Origin: Flavimaribacter sediminis
GTDB taxonomy: Bacteria > Pseudomonadota > Alphaproteobacteria > Rhizobiales > Rhizobiaceae
Assembly: GCF_019492055.1 (NCBI RefSeq)
Contig: NZ_JAICBX010000007.1
Coordinates: 1-64,000, forward strand
Reading direction: 5' to 3'
DNA length: 64,000 nucleotides
In this document: one piece after another, positions 44,017 through 53,367 of the stretch
Layout of the letters: every line of letters begins with the position of its first letter
Position numbering within the stretch: position 1 is the first letter of the stretch
Made by a program: the position numbers and the translations under genes
The notes under the pieces: generated by a model
Seen by the model: the letters and a program-made list of their open reading frames with translations, nothing else
The model's database searches: none
What the model was told of the DNA's origin: nothing

Positions 44017-45198
44017 GTGACGATTTTTCGAAATAGGGCCAATCCGGGTCTATTGTTTATGTTGCTGAGCCTGCTGCTCCTGGCGACAGGACCGGCCCAG
44101 GCCGCCGGACCTACGATCGTGGTGGATGTCGAAAGCGGCCGGGTGCTGGAACACAACGACGCTTTCCAGCGGTGGTATCCGGCGTCGCTGACAAAATTGA
44201 TGACGGCTTATGTCGTGTTTCGGGCGGTGCGCTCCGGTCAGGTCAGCATGGATTCGCTCGTCACGATCAGCGCCAACGCGGCCAAGGCGCCGCCCAGCAA
44301 AATGTATTACAAGCCGGGTTCGCAGCTTACCCTCGACAACGCCTTGAAGATCATTCTTGTGAAATCGGCCAATGACGTGTCGGCGGCGATCGCCGAGTCC
44401 GTCGCCGGATCGCAGCAGGCCTTTGTCGATCGAATGAACGCCGAAGCCCGTCGTCTTGGCCTCATGGATACGCGCTTCATCAATCCGCACGGTTTGCCGG
44501 GAAAGGGCCAAAGCACGACTGCGCGCGACATGGCGGTGCTTGGGATGGCCATACATAACGAGTTTCCGCAATTTGCTCCCTATTTCAACCTGGAGGCGAT
44601 CTCCACAGGAAAACGGACCTATGAGAATTACAATATTCTCATCGGTCGGTTTCGCGGCGCCAACGGCATGAAAACCGGCTTCATCTGCTCCTCCGGCTTC
44701 AATCAGGTTTCGTCTGCGACCCGCAATGGACGCACTGTGGTGTCGGTCGTTCTCGGAGCAAAGGATCAGGAAGAAAGAGCCAGTGAATCGGCTCGGTTGC
44801 TGCAAAAGGGGCTGACCGCATCGAAAATCGGCGCTCCAAAGCTGGCTTCCCTGAAACCCTACGGCGCCAACCGGCTTCAAACGGTCGATATCAGACCGCA
44901 GATCTGTTCGGCGGAAGCGCGCAAGAACCGCAATCGGGTTACCGATGAGAGCGGCAATCTCAGCGTCACGTCCGCCTATATTCATCCGATGCGCCGACCA
45001 GCGCGCGCGGTGTCCGTTGGCCTCGTCGGCAGCGTCAATCCGGCGCTCGCCGGGAGAAGGATTCCGGTGCCGAAGCCCCGGCCAGCCCAGATTGGCCGTG
45101 GTGTCGTCGCAATCACGGCAGGCGCCTCCGCTGCGCCTGTATCGACCGGGCAGCCGGCGCCGGGTATGCCGGTGCCCCGGCCGAAGCCGCGGCGATAG
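44017..45198 (+). CDS. D-alanyl-D-alanine carboxypeptidase with Pro/Arg-rich tail
   Basis: 393-aa periplasmic PBP5/6-like enzyme trimming stem peptides. It has a signal peptide (about 1-30, ending AQAA), active-site Ser57 and Lys60 (SLTK), SAN motif at 117-119 and KTG at 219-221. The usual C-terminal beta domain and membrane helix are replaced by a Pro/Arg-rich tail with IPVPKPRPAQ and MPVPRPKPRR. The GTG at 44017 has AGAGG six bases before it. Precedes the COG0523 GTPase by 17 bp. Confidence 0.9.
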   Translation: MTIFRNRANPGLLFMLLSLLLLATGPAQAAGPTIVVDVESGRVLEHNDAFQRWYPASLTKLMTAYVVFRAVRSGQVSMDSLVTISANAAKAPPSKMYYKPGSQLTLDNALKIILVKSANDVSAAIAESVAGSQQAFVDRMNAEARRLGLMDTRFINPHGLPGKGQSTTARDMAVLGMAIHNEFPQFAPYFNLEAISTGKRTYENYNILIGRFRGANGMKTGFICSSGFNQVSSATRNGRTVVSVVLGAKDQEERASESARLLQKGLTASKIGAPKLASLKPYGANRLQTVDIRPQICSAEARKNRNRVTDESGNLSVTSAYIHPMRRPARAVSVGLVGSVNPALAGRRIPVPKPRPAQIGRGVVAITAGASAAPVSTGQPAPGMPVPRPKPRR

Positions 45199-45215
45199 CG
45201 CGGGAGTTCGTGGGC

Positions 45216-46316
45216 ATGGCTCCGTCAACGCCAATACCGGTTTCGATCGTTACAGGATTTCTCGGGAGCGGCAAGACGACGCTCCTCAATCGCCTTCTGA
45301 AAGATCCGTCTCTCGTCGACACCGCTGTGATCATCAACGAGTTCGGCGATGTCGGCATCGATCATCTTCTGGTCGAGCAGTCCAATGACGGCGTGATCGA
45401 ACTCTCGGACGGTTGTCTGTGTTGCACCATTCGCGGCGATCTCGTGGATACGCTGGCTGATCTGATCGATCGTCTTCAGACCGGTCGCATCAGGGCGCTT
45501 AGCCGCGTGATAATTGAAACGACGGGGCTCGCCGATCCTGCGCCGGTGCTGCAGGTCATCATGGCGCAGCCCGTGCTTTCGCAGGTCTATCGTCTTGATG
45601 GCGTGATCGTCACGGTCGACGCCGTCAGCGGGCCGGCGACGCTTGACAACCACGAAGAAGCAATCAAACAGGTCGCAATGGCCGACAGGATCGTTCTGAC
45701 CAAAACGGATCTTGTCGATCGGGATTCACCGGAATTCGCACGCTTCACGACACGGTTGATGCAGCTCAACCCGGGCGCGCCACAGGTGTCCGCCCAGGAT
45801 GGCGAAGGGATCAAGGCGGAGCTGTTCGATTGCGGCCTCTACGATCCGGAGACCAAGACGGCTGATGTCTCCCGATGGCTGAGAGACGCAGCTGTCGAAG
45901 AACATCACCATCACCATGGTCATGACGTAAATAGACACGACAGCCGTATCCGCGCCTTCACGCTGCAACATGACCAGCCGATCGATCCGGGCGCCTTTGA
46001 AACATTTGTCGATCTGCTTCGATCGGTCCAGGGCGAGCGGTTATTGCGTTTCAAGGCGATTGTGTGTCTTGCGGACAACCCCGACCGACCGCTGGTCGTC
46101 CATGGCGTGCAGAGCGTTTTTCATCCGCCCGCGAGACTGGCCGCGTGGCCGGACGAAGATCGCAGAACGCGGCTCGTGATTATTTCCCGCGATATCGATG
46201 AAAACTACGTCCGCAGGCTGTTCGACGCCATTCTCGATACGCCTAGCGTTGACACGCCGGATCGCGAAGCTCTTGAAAACAATCCGCTCGCCGTCCCGGG
46301 CGTCCGGATGGGCTGA
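45216..46316 (+). CDS. COG0523 (CobW/ZNG1-like) metal GTPase
   Basis: 366-aa G3E-family GTPase, a candidate metallochaperone. Walker A is GFLGSGKT (14-21), the metal-binding CLCC motif is at 67-70, and TKTD gives the guanine base contact. A His-rich loop (EEHHHHHGHDVNRH, about 228-241) separates it from the CobW C-terminal domain. These features fit zinc or cobalt handling; the client is unknown. ATG 45216 with GGGAG at nine bases is preferred over GTG 45210. Confidence 0.88.
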   Translation: MAPSTPIPVSIVTGFLGSGKTTLLNRLLKDPSLVDTAVIINEFGDVGIDHLLVEQSNDGVIELSDGCLCCTIRGDLVDTLADLIDRLQTGRIRALSRVIIETTGLADPAPVLQVIMAQPVLSQVYRLDGVIVTVDAVSGPATLDNHEEAIKQVAMADRIVLTKTDLVDRDSPEFARFTTRLMQLNPGAPQVSAQDGEGIKAELFDCGLYDPETKTADVSRWLRDAAVEEHHHHHGHDVNRHDSRIRAFTLQHDQPIDPGAFETFVDLLRSVQGERLLRFKAIVCLADNPDRPLVVHGVQSVFHPPARLAAWPDEDRRTRLVIISRDIDENYVRRLFDAILDTPSVDTPDREALENNPLAVPGVRMG

Positions 46317-46322
46317 TGAGCG

Positions 46323-46559
46323 CTATCTCTTTTCTACAAGGAAGCGATTGCCGCCCGCAATCGTTGTGGTCTCGACCAGAACGTGACCCGCCTCCTTGCA
46401 AAAATGCGGAATGTCGATAACGGCGAGCGGGTCGCTGGTCTCGACCCAGATCCGGTCGCCTGTCTTCAGACCCTGCAGGCGACGACGCGTCTTGAGGACA
46501 GGTAGCGGACATTTCAGTCCGCGAAGATCATAGATCTCGGTCGTTGAAGACCGGGTCAT
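46323..46559 (-). CDS. TusA-family sulfur carrier
   Basis: 78-aa SirA/TusA-fold protein with the CPxP motif in LRGLKCPLPVLKTRRRL, where the Cys carries persulfide sulfur. The ATG at 46559 overlaps the stop of the upstream L,D-transpeptidase gene in ATGA, so it is translationally coupled to that gene. This is an unexpected pairing by function. Convergent with the COG0523 gene. Confidence 0.9.
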   Translation of the reverse strand: MTRSSTTEIYDLRGLKCPLPVLKTRRRLQGLKTGDRIWVETSDPLAVIDIPHFCKEAGHVLVETTTIAGGNRFLVEKR

Positions 46560-47749
46560 TCTCTTTTCCAGACTTTCCACCAGGTCTTTTTGGATTTTGC
46601 ATCCTGGGGCTGGACGGCCTGCTGGTCTTCGGTGATTTCGGCCGTCTCCCGGGTTTCAGGCAGTTCTGGAGCCGCGCCGGGCGCCGCCGTTAAAGGTTGC
46701 TCCGCCTGTGGCGCGTCCGCAGGCGCGACCTCGCCGGTCGGCTGTCTGGCCGCTTCTTCAAGGAGGCCTGCCGTCGCCGGAACGTTACGCGCATTCCGGT
46801 TGTTCAGCTCCGGCGTGCTTTGTTCGGGCGTCGCCTGGGCTTCGGGAACGATCGAAACGACTCTCGGTTTCCTCTTTGCCTCCAGCTTGCTGACTTCAGC
46901 GGCGAATTCCGTGTTATAATTATCCAGATAGGACGCGTAGGCGAGCCGCAGCGATTGCGGCGCTTCCGACGGTGGGCAAGCCTGCCGGGCGTTGAATTCC
47001 TTGCCGTCGTCGGCGACCTGGTTGAACACGTATCTGCGGTCGCAGATGTCAACTTTCGGCGGCATCTTCGTGAGTTCGAAGTGGTCGTAGCCGACTTTGA
47101 GCATCTCCCAGAATTCATAGTGATCGTTGCCGCGGTGCCGCGCCATGTTTTCGGCCGTCATGCGGAACGGATAGGCCTGCACCTGGAAGAAAGGCTGTCC
47201 GCCACGAAAGGCTTCGCGCGCAAAGGCGTAAATCTCGAGGACCTGTTCGTCGGTCATCGAATAGCATCCGGCGGAAGAACAGGCGCCGTGCACCATAAGA
47301 TTGCTTCCCGTCCGGCCATGGGAACGATCATAGGTGTTTGGATAACCCATATTGAATGCGAGATAATAGTTCGACTTGGGATTCATCTGGTAAGGACGAA
47401 TCTCGTAATAGCCCTCGGGCGCCTGCCGGTCGCCTTCCTTGAATTTCGGGCCAAGCTTGCCGGACCATTTGCAGATCTCGTATTCCTTGACCATAGCGTA
47501 TCGGCCATTGGTCTTGGCTTTCCAGATTTCGAGAACGCCCTCTTCCTTGAAGATGCGCATCATGATCGGCGCGCGAACCCGCTGGTCGTGCGCCTTCATC
47601 TTGTTCACCAGCTTGTCCGGGAGAGGGTATTCAGCCTTGTTGTCGACCGACTCCAGCACATCCTGGCAGGCCGTCAGCGCAAGGGACAGACCTATGACTG
47701 CGATAATCGTTTTCAGACGACGGGCTTTGGCGAGGTTTGCGACTGGCAT
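46556..47749 (-). CDS. YafK-type L,D-transpeptidase lipoprotein
   Basis: 397-aa periplasmic protein. A signal peptide with lipobox LTAC (Cys28) suggests a lipid anchor. The YkuD/YafK catalytic motif is HGACSSAGC with His154 and the likely nucleophile Cys162. The C-terminal third (about 290-397) is low complexity, rich in Ala, Pro, Glu and Gln, and ends in the basic/aromatic KKTWWKVWKRE. May cross-link or trim stem peptides or release bound lipoprotein, as known for relatives. Confidence 0.85.
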   Translation of the reverse strand: MPVANLAKARRLKTIIAVIGLSLALTACQDVLESVDNKAEYPLPDKLVNKMKAHDQRVRAPIMMRIFKEEGVLEIWKAKTNGRYAMVKEYEICKWSGKLGPKFKEGDRQAPEGYYEIRPYQMNPKSNYYLAFNMGYPNTYDRSHGRTGSNLMVHGACSSAGCYSMTDEQVLEIYAFAREAFRGGQPFFQVQAYPFRMTAENMARHRGNDHYEFWEMLKVGYDHFELTKMPPKVDICDRRYVFNQVADDGKEFNARQACPPSEAPQSLRLAYASYLDNYNTEFAAEVSKLEAKRKPRVVSIVPEAQATPEQSTPELNNRNARNVPATAGLLEEAARQPTGEVAPADAPQAEQPLTAAPGAAPELPETRETAEITEDQQAVQPQDAKSKKTWWKVWKRE

Positions 47750-47931
47750 TTCCGTCCCGGTTTTCGAAGTAGCCCTCTAGGGGGCCTCACCCTGATCGAC
47801 CAGAATTATGGCGAATATGGTTCACGAATCTTTACCACATTGCCGAATTTTGTACTGTGGAACGAAAATATAAAGCAAAAACTGTGTCTGTTGAACTCAA
47901 TTTGATCTGACGGCTGGTAACGAATTGATCG

Positions 47932-48885
47932 CTATCCGCTGCGGCCGATCGCCAGAAACTTCTGTCGTCTTTCTGCAAGCAACGTATCTGGGTCTTTAGA
48001 CATCAGTTCCTGCAGCGCCTTGTCGATGGTGTCGCCGGTCGCTGCTATGACAGCCTTGGCGTCCCGATGAGCGCCGCCAACCGGCTCCTTGATAACGCCG
48101 TCGACGACGCCGAGCGCCTGCAAATCCTGCGCTGTGATCTTCATGTTGGTCGCCGCGTCTTTTGCGCGGGTGGCGTCTCTCCACAGAATTGAGGCGGCCC
48201 CTTCCGGTGAGATTACGCTGTAGATGGCGTGTTCGAGCATGAAAACCCGATTGGCGGTCGCAATGGCGATCGCGCCGCCCGATCCGCCTTCGCCGAGAAT
48301 AACCGAGATGATCGGAACCTTGACCTTCAGGCACACTTCTGTGGAGCGGGCGATGGCTTCGGCCTGTCCGCGCTCCTCCGCGCCGATGCCCGGATAGGCG
48401 CCGGACGTGTCGACCAGCGTGATGACGGGAAGCGAGAACCGGTCAGCAAGTTCCAGGATCCGGACCGCCTTGCGATAGCCTTCCGGTCTGGCGCTGCCGA
48501 AATTGTGTCGGATACGGGTTTTCGTATCATGGCCCTTTTCCTGGCCGATGATGGCGACCGCCTGTCCCCGAAAACGTCCGAGCCCGGCCTGGATGGCTTC
48601 GTCATTGGCGAATTTGCGGTCGCCGGCCAGTGGCGTGAACTCGTCGAAGAGCGCGGCGGTGTAATCGACAAAATGCGGGCGATCGGAATGACGGGCGACC
48701 TGCGTCTTCTGCCAGGGCGTGAGCTTGGAATAGAGTTCGGCCAGCGTATCGCGGGCCTTGATTTCGAGCTTCGCGATTTCCGAAGACGTGTCGATAATTT
48801 CGCCGTCTCCCGCGACTTTGCGGAGTTCGCGTATTTTTCCTTCAATATCGGAAAGAGGTTTTTCGAAATCGAGATAATTGTGCAT
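47932..48885 (-). CDS. accA: Acetyl-CoA carboxylase carboxyltransferase subunit alpha
   Basis: 317-aa subunit of the enzyme making malonyl-CoA. It starts [21 protein letters not shown] and carries [25 protein letters not shown]-like sequence, [22 protein letters not shown]-like sequence, and the oxyanion region [12 protein letters not shown]. Standard length. Its usual genome separation from accD holds; only accA is here. Downstream of xerD on the same strand. Confidence 0.96.
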   Translation of the reverse strand: MHNYLDFEKPLSDIEGKIRELRKVAGDGEIIDTSSEIAKLEIKARDTLAELYSKLTPWQKTQVARHSDRPHFVDYTAALFDEFTPLAGDRKFANDEAIQAGLGRFRGQAVAIIGQEKGHDTKTRIRHNFGSARPEGYRKAVRILELADRFSLPVITLVDTSGAYPGIGAEERGQAEAIARSTEVCLKVKVPIISVILGEGGSGGAIAIATANRVFMLEHAIYSVISPEGAASILWRDATRAKDAATNMKITAQDLQALGVVDGVIKEPVGGAHRDAKAVIAATGDTIDKALQELMSKDPDTLLAERRQKFLAIGRSG

Positions 48886-48990
48886 GTCTCTGTTTTTTTC
48901 GGATTGCAGGTGAGACGAAATGTGTTTCTTGGCTAAAAGTCAACGCGGCCTAAAGCAAGTAAAAACCGAAAAACCGGTCCAAAATGCTCA

Positions 48991-49944
48991 TTATCCGGTT
49001 TTTCTTGCAAGCGGATGGTGGTCCCTGACCAGACTCTGCAACCGCTCCTCCAAAACATGCGTGTAAATCTGCGTCGTTGAAATGTCGGAATGACCGAGCA
49101 ATTCCTGCACGACGCGCAGATCCGCGCCATTTTCGAGGAGGTGGCTCGCGAATGCGTGGCGGACAACATGCGGTGAGAGCTGTGATGATCGCATTCCACA
49201 GCGCGCCGCCAGCGCCTTGAGGTCCCTTGCGAACACCTGGCGGGGCAGATGTCCGTCCACCGATCGTGAGGGAAACAGGAACGCCTGCCGTTGCGGCGGC
49301 GTGTCGTTACCGCATAACGTCATGGCGTCCAGATAGGCGGTCATCGCTTGGCGGGCGGTTTCCGACAGCGGCACGAGCCTTTCCTTGCCGCCTTTGCCGC
49401 GAACGATCAGGAAGCGCTTTTCTTCCTGCAGAGCAGCCGACAGCGGCAGCGTAACCAGTTCGCTCACCCGCATGCCGGTGGCGTAGAGCAGTTCGAGAAG
49501 CAGCCTCAGACGCAGTCTGCCAAGCCTGGTTCGCGCATCCAGCCCCGGGATCTCGCATTCGAGTTGCGCCCTGTCGAGCAGTTGGCTCACTTCCTTCGAG
49601 GAGATTGTCTTCGGCAGGCTGCGCGTTTTACGCGGGGCGTCGAGATCGCCGGTCGGGTCATCGCCGCGTAGACCTTCCGAGTAGAGAAAACGGTAGAACT
49701 GACGCATGGACGACAATCGTCTCGCCTGGGAGCTTGCGGCAAGGCCGCGGCCGGCGATGTCGGCCAGATAGGCCCGCAGATCCTCGGTGGCCGCCCCTGC
49801 CAGACCGCTTTTTCGACCGGTGAGAAATGCGTGCAGATCGACAAGGTCGTTGCGATAGCTGGCGAGCGTGTTCTTTGACGAACCCCGCTCGGCGCTCATC
49901 ATTTCCAGAAAGGTTTCGAGGTAGGTTCTGCCCGAATCTGACAC
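48991..49944 (-). CDS. xerD: Site-specific tyrosine recombinase XerD
   Basis: 317-aa chromosome-dimer recombinase. The N-terminal SAM-like core-binding domain (about 5-90) precedes the catalytic domain with Arg in [11 protein letters not shown], Lys in VRGKGGKER, HxxR in [12 protein letters not shown], His in [14 protein letters not shown] and its nucleophile Tyr. Complete catalytic set. Its position next to aroK/aroB and accA is common in rhizobia, so this is the core Xer enzyme and not an element's integrase. Confidence 0.94.
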   Translation of the reverse strand: MSDSGRTYLETFLEMMSAERGSSKNTLASYRNDLVDLHAFLTGRKSGLAGAATEDLRAYLADIAGRGLAASSQARRLSSMRQFYRFLYSEGLRGDDPTGDLDAPRKTRSLPKTISSKEVSQLLDRAQLECEIPGLDARTRLGRLRLRLLLELLYATGMRVSELVTLPLSAALQEEKRFLIVRGKGGKERLVPLSETARQAMTAYLDAMTLCGNDTPPQRQAFLFPSRSVDGHLPRQVFARDLKALAARCGMRSSQLSPHVVRHAFASHLLENGADLRVVQELLGHSDISTTQIYTHVLEERLQSLVRDHHPLARKTG

Positions 49945-50018
49945 TTTGCTCCCGCTATTGCTTAGGCCGCTGGAGGCACAGTAGCCGGGACGTGGTTAAG
50001 AAGCCGCAAATTGCAGCG

Positions 50019-50165
50019 CTAATCCGGATTCACCCTGTTGGTCGGAATCCGGATGGTTATTTCCCGCGGTTTCGGCTCGACATAGGTCGTCAGCGCATAC
50101 ATCGACCCGTAGATCAGGCCGGCGACGACGGCGCAAAAAACCACAAGTCGGATCAGTGAAGGCAT
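50019..50165 (-). CDS. 48-aa single-span membrane protein
   Basis: A small gene between xerD and aroK. The product MPSLIRLVVFCAVVAGLIYG... has one hydrophobic segment (about 4-26) followed by a charged tail with VEPKPREITIRIP and a stop after NPD. A purine-rich site (cggaag) precedes the ATG. As I recall, very similar short proteins occur at this place in other rhizobia, sometimes mislabelled histidine kinase. Function unknown. Confidence 0.7.
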   Translation of the reverse strand: MPSLIRLVVFCAVVAGLIYGSMYALTTYVEPKPREITIRIPTNRVNPD

Positions 50166-50352
50166 CGGCGCTTCCGTTTCCTGCATCCCATTCAGGCGAT
50201 TGCAACATTCGCCCTGGCTCTTTCAACTCTCTTTATGGCCCGAGCCTGTTGGCGATTTCAAGACGGGCTATCGCCCGATACCGTCCCGGTCGGCTGCTTG
50301 ACGGGGGCTCGAGATTTGTTGATATCGGGACCCATGTTGCACGGTTCGATCC

Positions 50353-50964
50353 ATGAAATCCCGATCTGAAGACAAGTCGTCGGCCCACGCCGAATTGGTG
50401 CGCGACCTGCTGGGGAAGCGCGCGCTGGTCTTTGTCGGGCTGATGGGCGCCGGAAAATCCGTTATCGGAAAGATGGTGGCCAACGCCATCGGCGTCCCTT
50501 TTATCGATTCCGACAACGAGATCGAAGAAGCCTCGCGCATGCCGATTTCGGACCTGTTTGCATCGTATGGCGAGCCGGAGTTCCGGGCGCTGGAGGGACG
50601 GGTGATCAGCCGGCTCCTGAAGGACGGGCCGATTGTCCTGTCGACTGGAGGCGGCGCCTTCATCAACCCGGCCACACGTCAGGAGATCCGGCAAAGGAGC
50701 CTGTCGGTCTGGCTGAAGGCCGATCTTGACGTTCTCTGGGAGCGCGTGCGCCGGCGTAGCCACAGGCCATTGTTGCAAACAGAAAATCCCAGACAGACCT
50801 TGCGAAATCTTATGGAGCAACGATATCCGATCTATGCTGAAGCCGATCTGGTGGTGAATTCGCGTGATGTCTCAAAGGACGTGATCGTCGGCGAGGTGAT
50901 AGACGCCGTCCTTCAGACGAAGAAGAGCCATATGGATGCAGCGGGAGTAGCCAATGATAAGTGA
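50353..50964 (+). CDS. aroK: Shikimate kinase
   Basis: 203-aa kinase of aromatic amino acid synthesis. Walker A GLMGAGKSVIGK (about 29-40), the shikimate-binding DSDNEIE and STGGGAF motifs, and RRRSHRPLL in the lid. The N-terminal extension of about 25 residues is usual for rhizobial forms. It overlaps aroB by 11 bp. Confidence 0.95.
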   Translation: MKSRSEDKSSAHAELVRDLLGKRALVFVGLMGAGKSVIGKMVANAIGVPFIDSDNEIEEASRMPISDLFASYGEPEFRALEGRVISRLLKDGPIVLSTGGGAFINPATRQEIRQRSLSVWLKADLDVLWERVRRRSHRPLLQTENPRQTLRNLMEQRYPIYAEADLVVNSRDVSKDVIVGEVIDAVLQTKKSHMDAAGVANDK

Positions 50965-52084
50965 GGCGATGGAGGACGCGGATCGGGTCTTGGTTGATCT
51001 CGGCAATCGATCGTACGACATCCTGATCGGCGATCGTCTGGTCGATCGCGCCGGCAAGGAGATCGCGGAGCGTTTCCCGGGCGCGCGGGCCGCCATCGTC
51101 AGCGACGAGACGGTCGCAAGCCTTTATCTCGAGCAGCTCCGCAACAGTCTCGCGTCCGCCGGCGTTGACAGCGCGGCGATCATCATGCCGCCCGGCGAAA
51201 AGACGAAAAGCTTTGAGCATCTGATGACCGTGGTTGACGAGATCCTTGCCGCCCGCCTTGAGCGGCGCGACATCGTGATCGCGCTGGGCGGCGGCGTCAT
51301 CGGGGATCTGACCGGCTTTGCCGCCGGCGTCGTCCGCCGCGGCATGCATTTTGTTCAGATCCCGACGACGCTGCTGGCGCAGGTGGATTCCTCTGTTGGA
51401 GGCAAGACGGGCATCAATTCGGCCCGAGGCAAGAACCTCATTGGCGTGTTCCATCAGCCGGCGCTGGTCCTTGCTGACACGAGCGTTCTCGACACGTTGA
51501 GCGCGCGTGAGTTTCGCGCGGGCTATGCTGAAACGGCGAAATACGGCCTTATCGACCAGCCGGAGTTCTTCGCCTGGTTGGAAGGAAACTGGAAGGACGT
51601 CTTCGCCGGAGGAGAAGCGCGCAGACGGGCGATCGCAACAAGTTGCCGGGCGAAAGCGGCTGTGGTCGCCGCCGATGAACGGGAATCAGGCGCGCGGGCG
51701 CTGCTTAACCTGGGACACACGTTCGGCCATGCGCTGGAAGCCGCTGTTGGGTACGACAGCAGCCGCCTCGTGCATGGCGAAGGCGTGGCGATCGGCATGG
51801 TTCTGGCGCATCAGTTCTCGGTGCGGCTCAATCTCGCAAGCGTCGACGACGCAAGACGGGTCGAGGCGCACCTCGCGGATGTCGGACTGCCCACGAGGCT
51901 GTCCGACATACCGGGCGACCTGCCGCCGCCGGACCGTCTGCTGGAGCATATTGCACAGGACAAGAAGGTGGAGCGCGGACGCCTGACTTTCATTCTGACC
52001 AAAGGTGTAGGACAATCTTTCGTCGCCAAGGACGTCCCGGCTTCCGAGGTTGAGCTGTTCCTGAAGGAGAAATACGGGCAATGA
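50954..52084 (+). CDS. aroB: 3-dehydroquinate synthase
   Basis: 376-aa NAD- and metal-dependent enzyme of the shikimate pathway. Landmarks are GEKTKSFEHL, GGGVIGDLTGFAAGVVRRGMHFVQIPTTLLAQVDSSVGGKTGIN, and the zinc ligands in ETAKYGLI and LGHTFGHALE. The ATG at 50954 has GGGAG upstream; an ATG at 50969 is possible. It follows aroK and is coupled to the CorC-like gene through ATGA. Confidence 0.96.
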   Translation: MISEAMEDADRVLVDLGNRSYDILIGDRLVDRAGKEIAERFPGARAAIVSDETVASLYLEQLRNSLASAGVDSAAIIMPPGEKTKSFEHLMTVVDEILAARLERRDIVIALGGGVIGDLTGFAAGVVRRGMHFVQIPTTLLAQVDSSVGGKTGINSARGKNLIGVFHQPALVLADTSVLDTLSAREFRAGYAETAKYGLIDQPEFFAWLEGNWKDVFAGGEARRRAIATSCRAKAAVVAADERESGARALLNLGHTFGHALEAAVGYDSSRLVHGEGVAIGMVLAHQFSVRLNLASVDDARRVEAHLADVGLPTRLSDIPGDLPPPDRLLEHIAQDKKVERGRLTFILTKGVGQSFVAKDVPASEVELFLKEKYGQ

Positions 52085-53361
52085 TCGGCGAATACTGGCT
52101 GATTCTCATTTTCATTCTCGTTCTTGTTGTCGTTTCGGGCTTCTTTTCGGGGTCTGAAACCGCGCTGACCGCTGTTTCCCGGGCCCGAATGCATCAGCTT
52201 GACGCCAATGGAGAGGCGAGGGCCGGCATTGTCACGCGTCTGATTGCTCGCCAGGACCGGCTGATCGGCGCGCTGCTGATCGGAAACAATCTCGTCAACA
52301 TTCTGGCCTCATCGCTTGCAACAAGCCTGTTTCTCACCCTGCTTGGCGACAGCGGCGTGGTTTATGCGACGCTGGCCATGACGGTGCTTTTGGTGATATT
52401 CGCCGAAGTGCTTCCGAAAAGCTGGGCGATTTCAACGCCGGATCGTTTCGCCATGGCTGTCGCTCCGGTGATACGCGTGTTTCTCGTCGTTGTCGGCCCT
52501 TTGTCGACCGGGGTGAACTGGATCGTGCGCAACCTGCTGGCGGCGCTCGGCGTCGAATTCTCGTCCGACCGCTCCATGTTGTCGGCGCATGAGGAGATAC
52601 GCGGCGCGGTGGCGTTGCTGCACCAGGAAGGTTCCGTCATCAAGGCGGACCGTGACCGGCTGGGCGGCGTTCTCGATCTCGGCGAGCTCGAAGTGTCGGA
52701 TATCATGGTGCATCGTACGTCGATGCGCATGATCAATGCCGACGAGCCGCCGGAAGAAGTCGTTCAGCAGATCCTCAAGAGCCCATACACACGCATGCCG
52801 GTCTGGCGCGGCGAGAGCGACAATATCATTGGCGTCATCCACGCCAAGGACGTGCTCAGGGCGCTTGCCGGATCAGGCGCCAGCCCCTCCGAAATCGATA
52901 TCGTCAAGATTGCCCAGAAACCCTGGTTCGTGCCCGACACCACAAATCTGAAAGATCAGCTCAACGCTTTCCTGAGGCGCAAGACCCATTTCGCGATCGT
53001 CGTGGACGAGTATGGCGAAGTGGAGGGACTGGTTACGCTCGAAGACATCCTTGAGGAAATCGTCGGCGACATTTCCGACGAGCACGATCTCGACCTGCAG
53101 GGCGTGCGCCAGGAAGCGGACGGCTCGGTTGTGGTGGACGGCAATGTGCCTATCCGGGATCTCAACCGGGCGCTCGACTGGGAACTCCCCGACGAGGAGG
53201 CCACCACTGTCGCGGGCCTGGTGATTCACGAATCAAAGATCATTCCGGAGGAGCGGCAGGCCTTTACCTATTACGGCAAGCGCTTCATCGTGATGAAGCG
53301 GGACAAGAACCGCATCACCCAATTGCGCATCCGCCCGCTCGCAGCCGATTCGGAACGTTGA
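52081..53361 (+). CDS. CNNM/CorC-HlyC family membrane protein
   Basis: 426-aa inner-membrane protein. It has an N-terminal DUF21/CNNM transmembrane domain (about 1-190), two CBS domains (HRTSMRMINADEPPEEVVQQIL and NLKDQLNAFLRRKTHFAIVVDEYGEVEGLVTLEDILEEIVGDI), and a C-terminal CorC_HlyC domain. The family is linked to magnesium/cobalt handling. Third gene of the aroK-aroB run, an order common in this bacterial order. Confidence 0.92.
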   Translation: MIGEYWLILIFILVLVVVSGFFSGSETALTAVSRARMHQLDANGEARAGIVTRLIARQDRLIGALLIGNNLVNILASSLATSLFLTLLGDSGVVYATLAMTVLLVIFAEVLPKSWAISTPDRFAMAVAPVIRVFLVVVGPLSTGVNWIVRNLLAALGVEFSSDRSMLSAHEEIRGAVALLHQEGSVIKADRDRLGGVLDLGELEVSDIMVHRTSMRMINADEPPEEVVQQILKSPYTRMPVWRGESDNIIGVIHAKDVLRALAGSGASPSEIDIVKIAQKPWFVPDTTNLKDQLNAFLRRKTHFAIVVDEYGEVEGLVTLEDILEEIVGDISDEHDLDLQGVRQEADGSVVVDGNVPIRDLNRALDWELPDEEATTVAGLVIHESKIIPEERQAFTYYGKRFIVMKRDKNRITQLRIRPLAADSER

Positions 53362-53367
53362 TTGGAC

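Noticed and set aside
48991-49944. Integrase of a mobile element
   Set aside because: The complete XerD-type motifs, the core-gene neighbours and the lack of tRNA, repeats or cargo point to the housekeeping recombinase.
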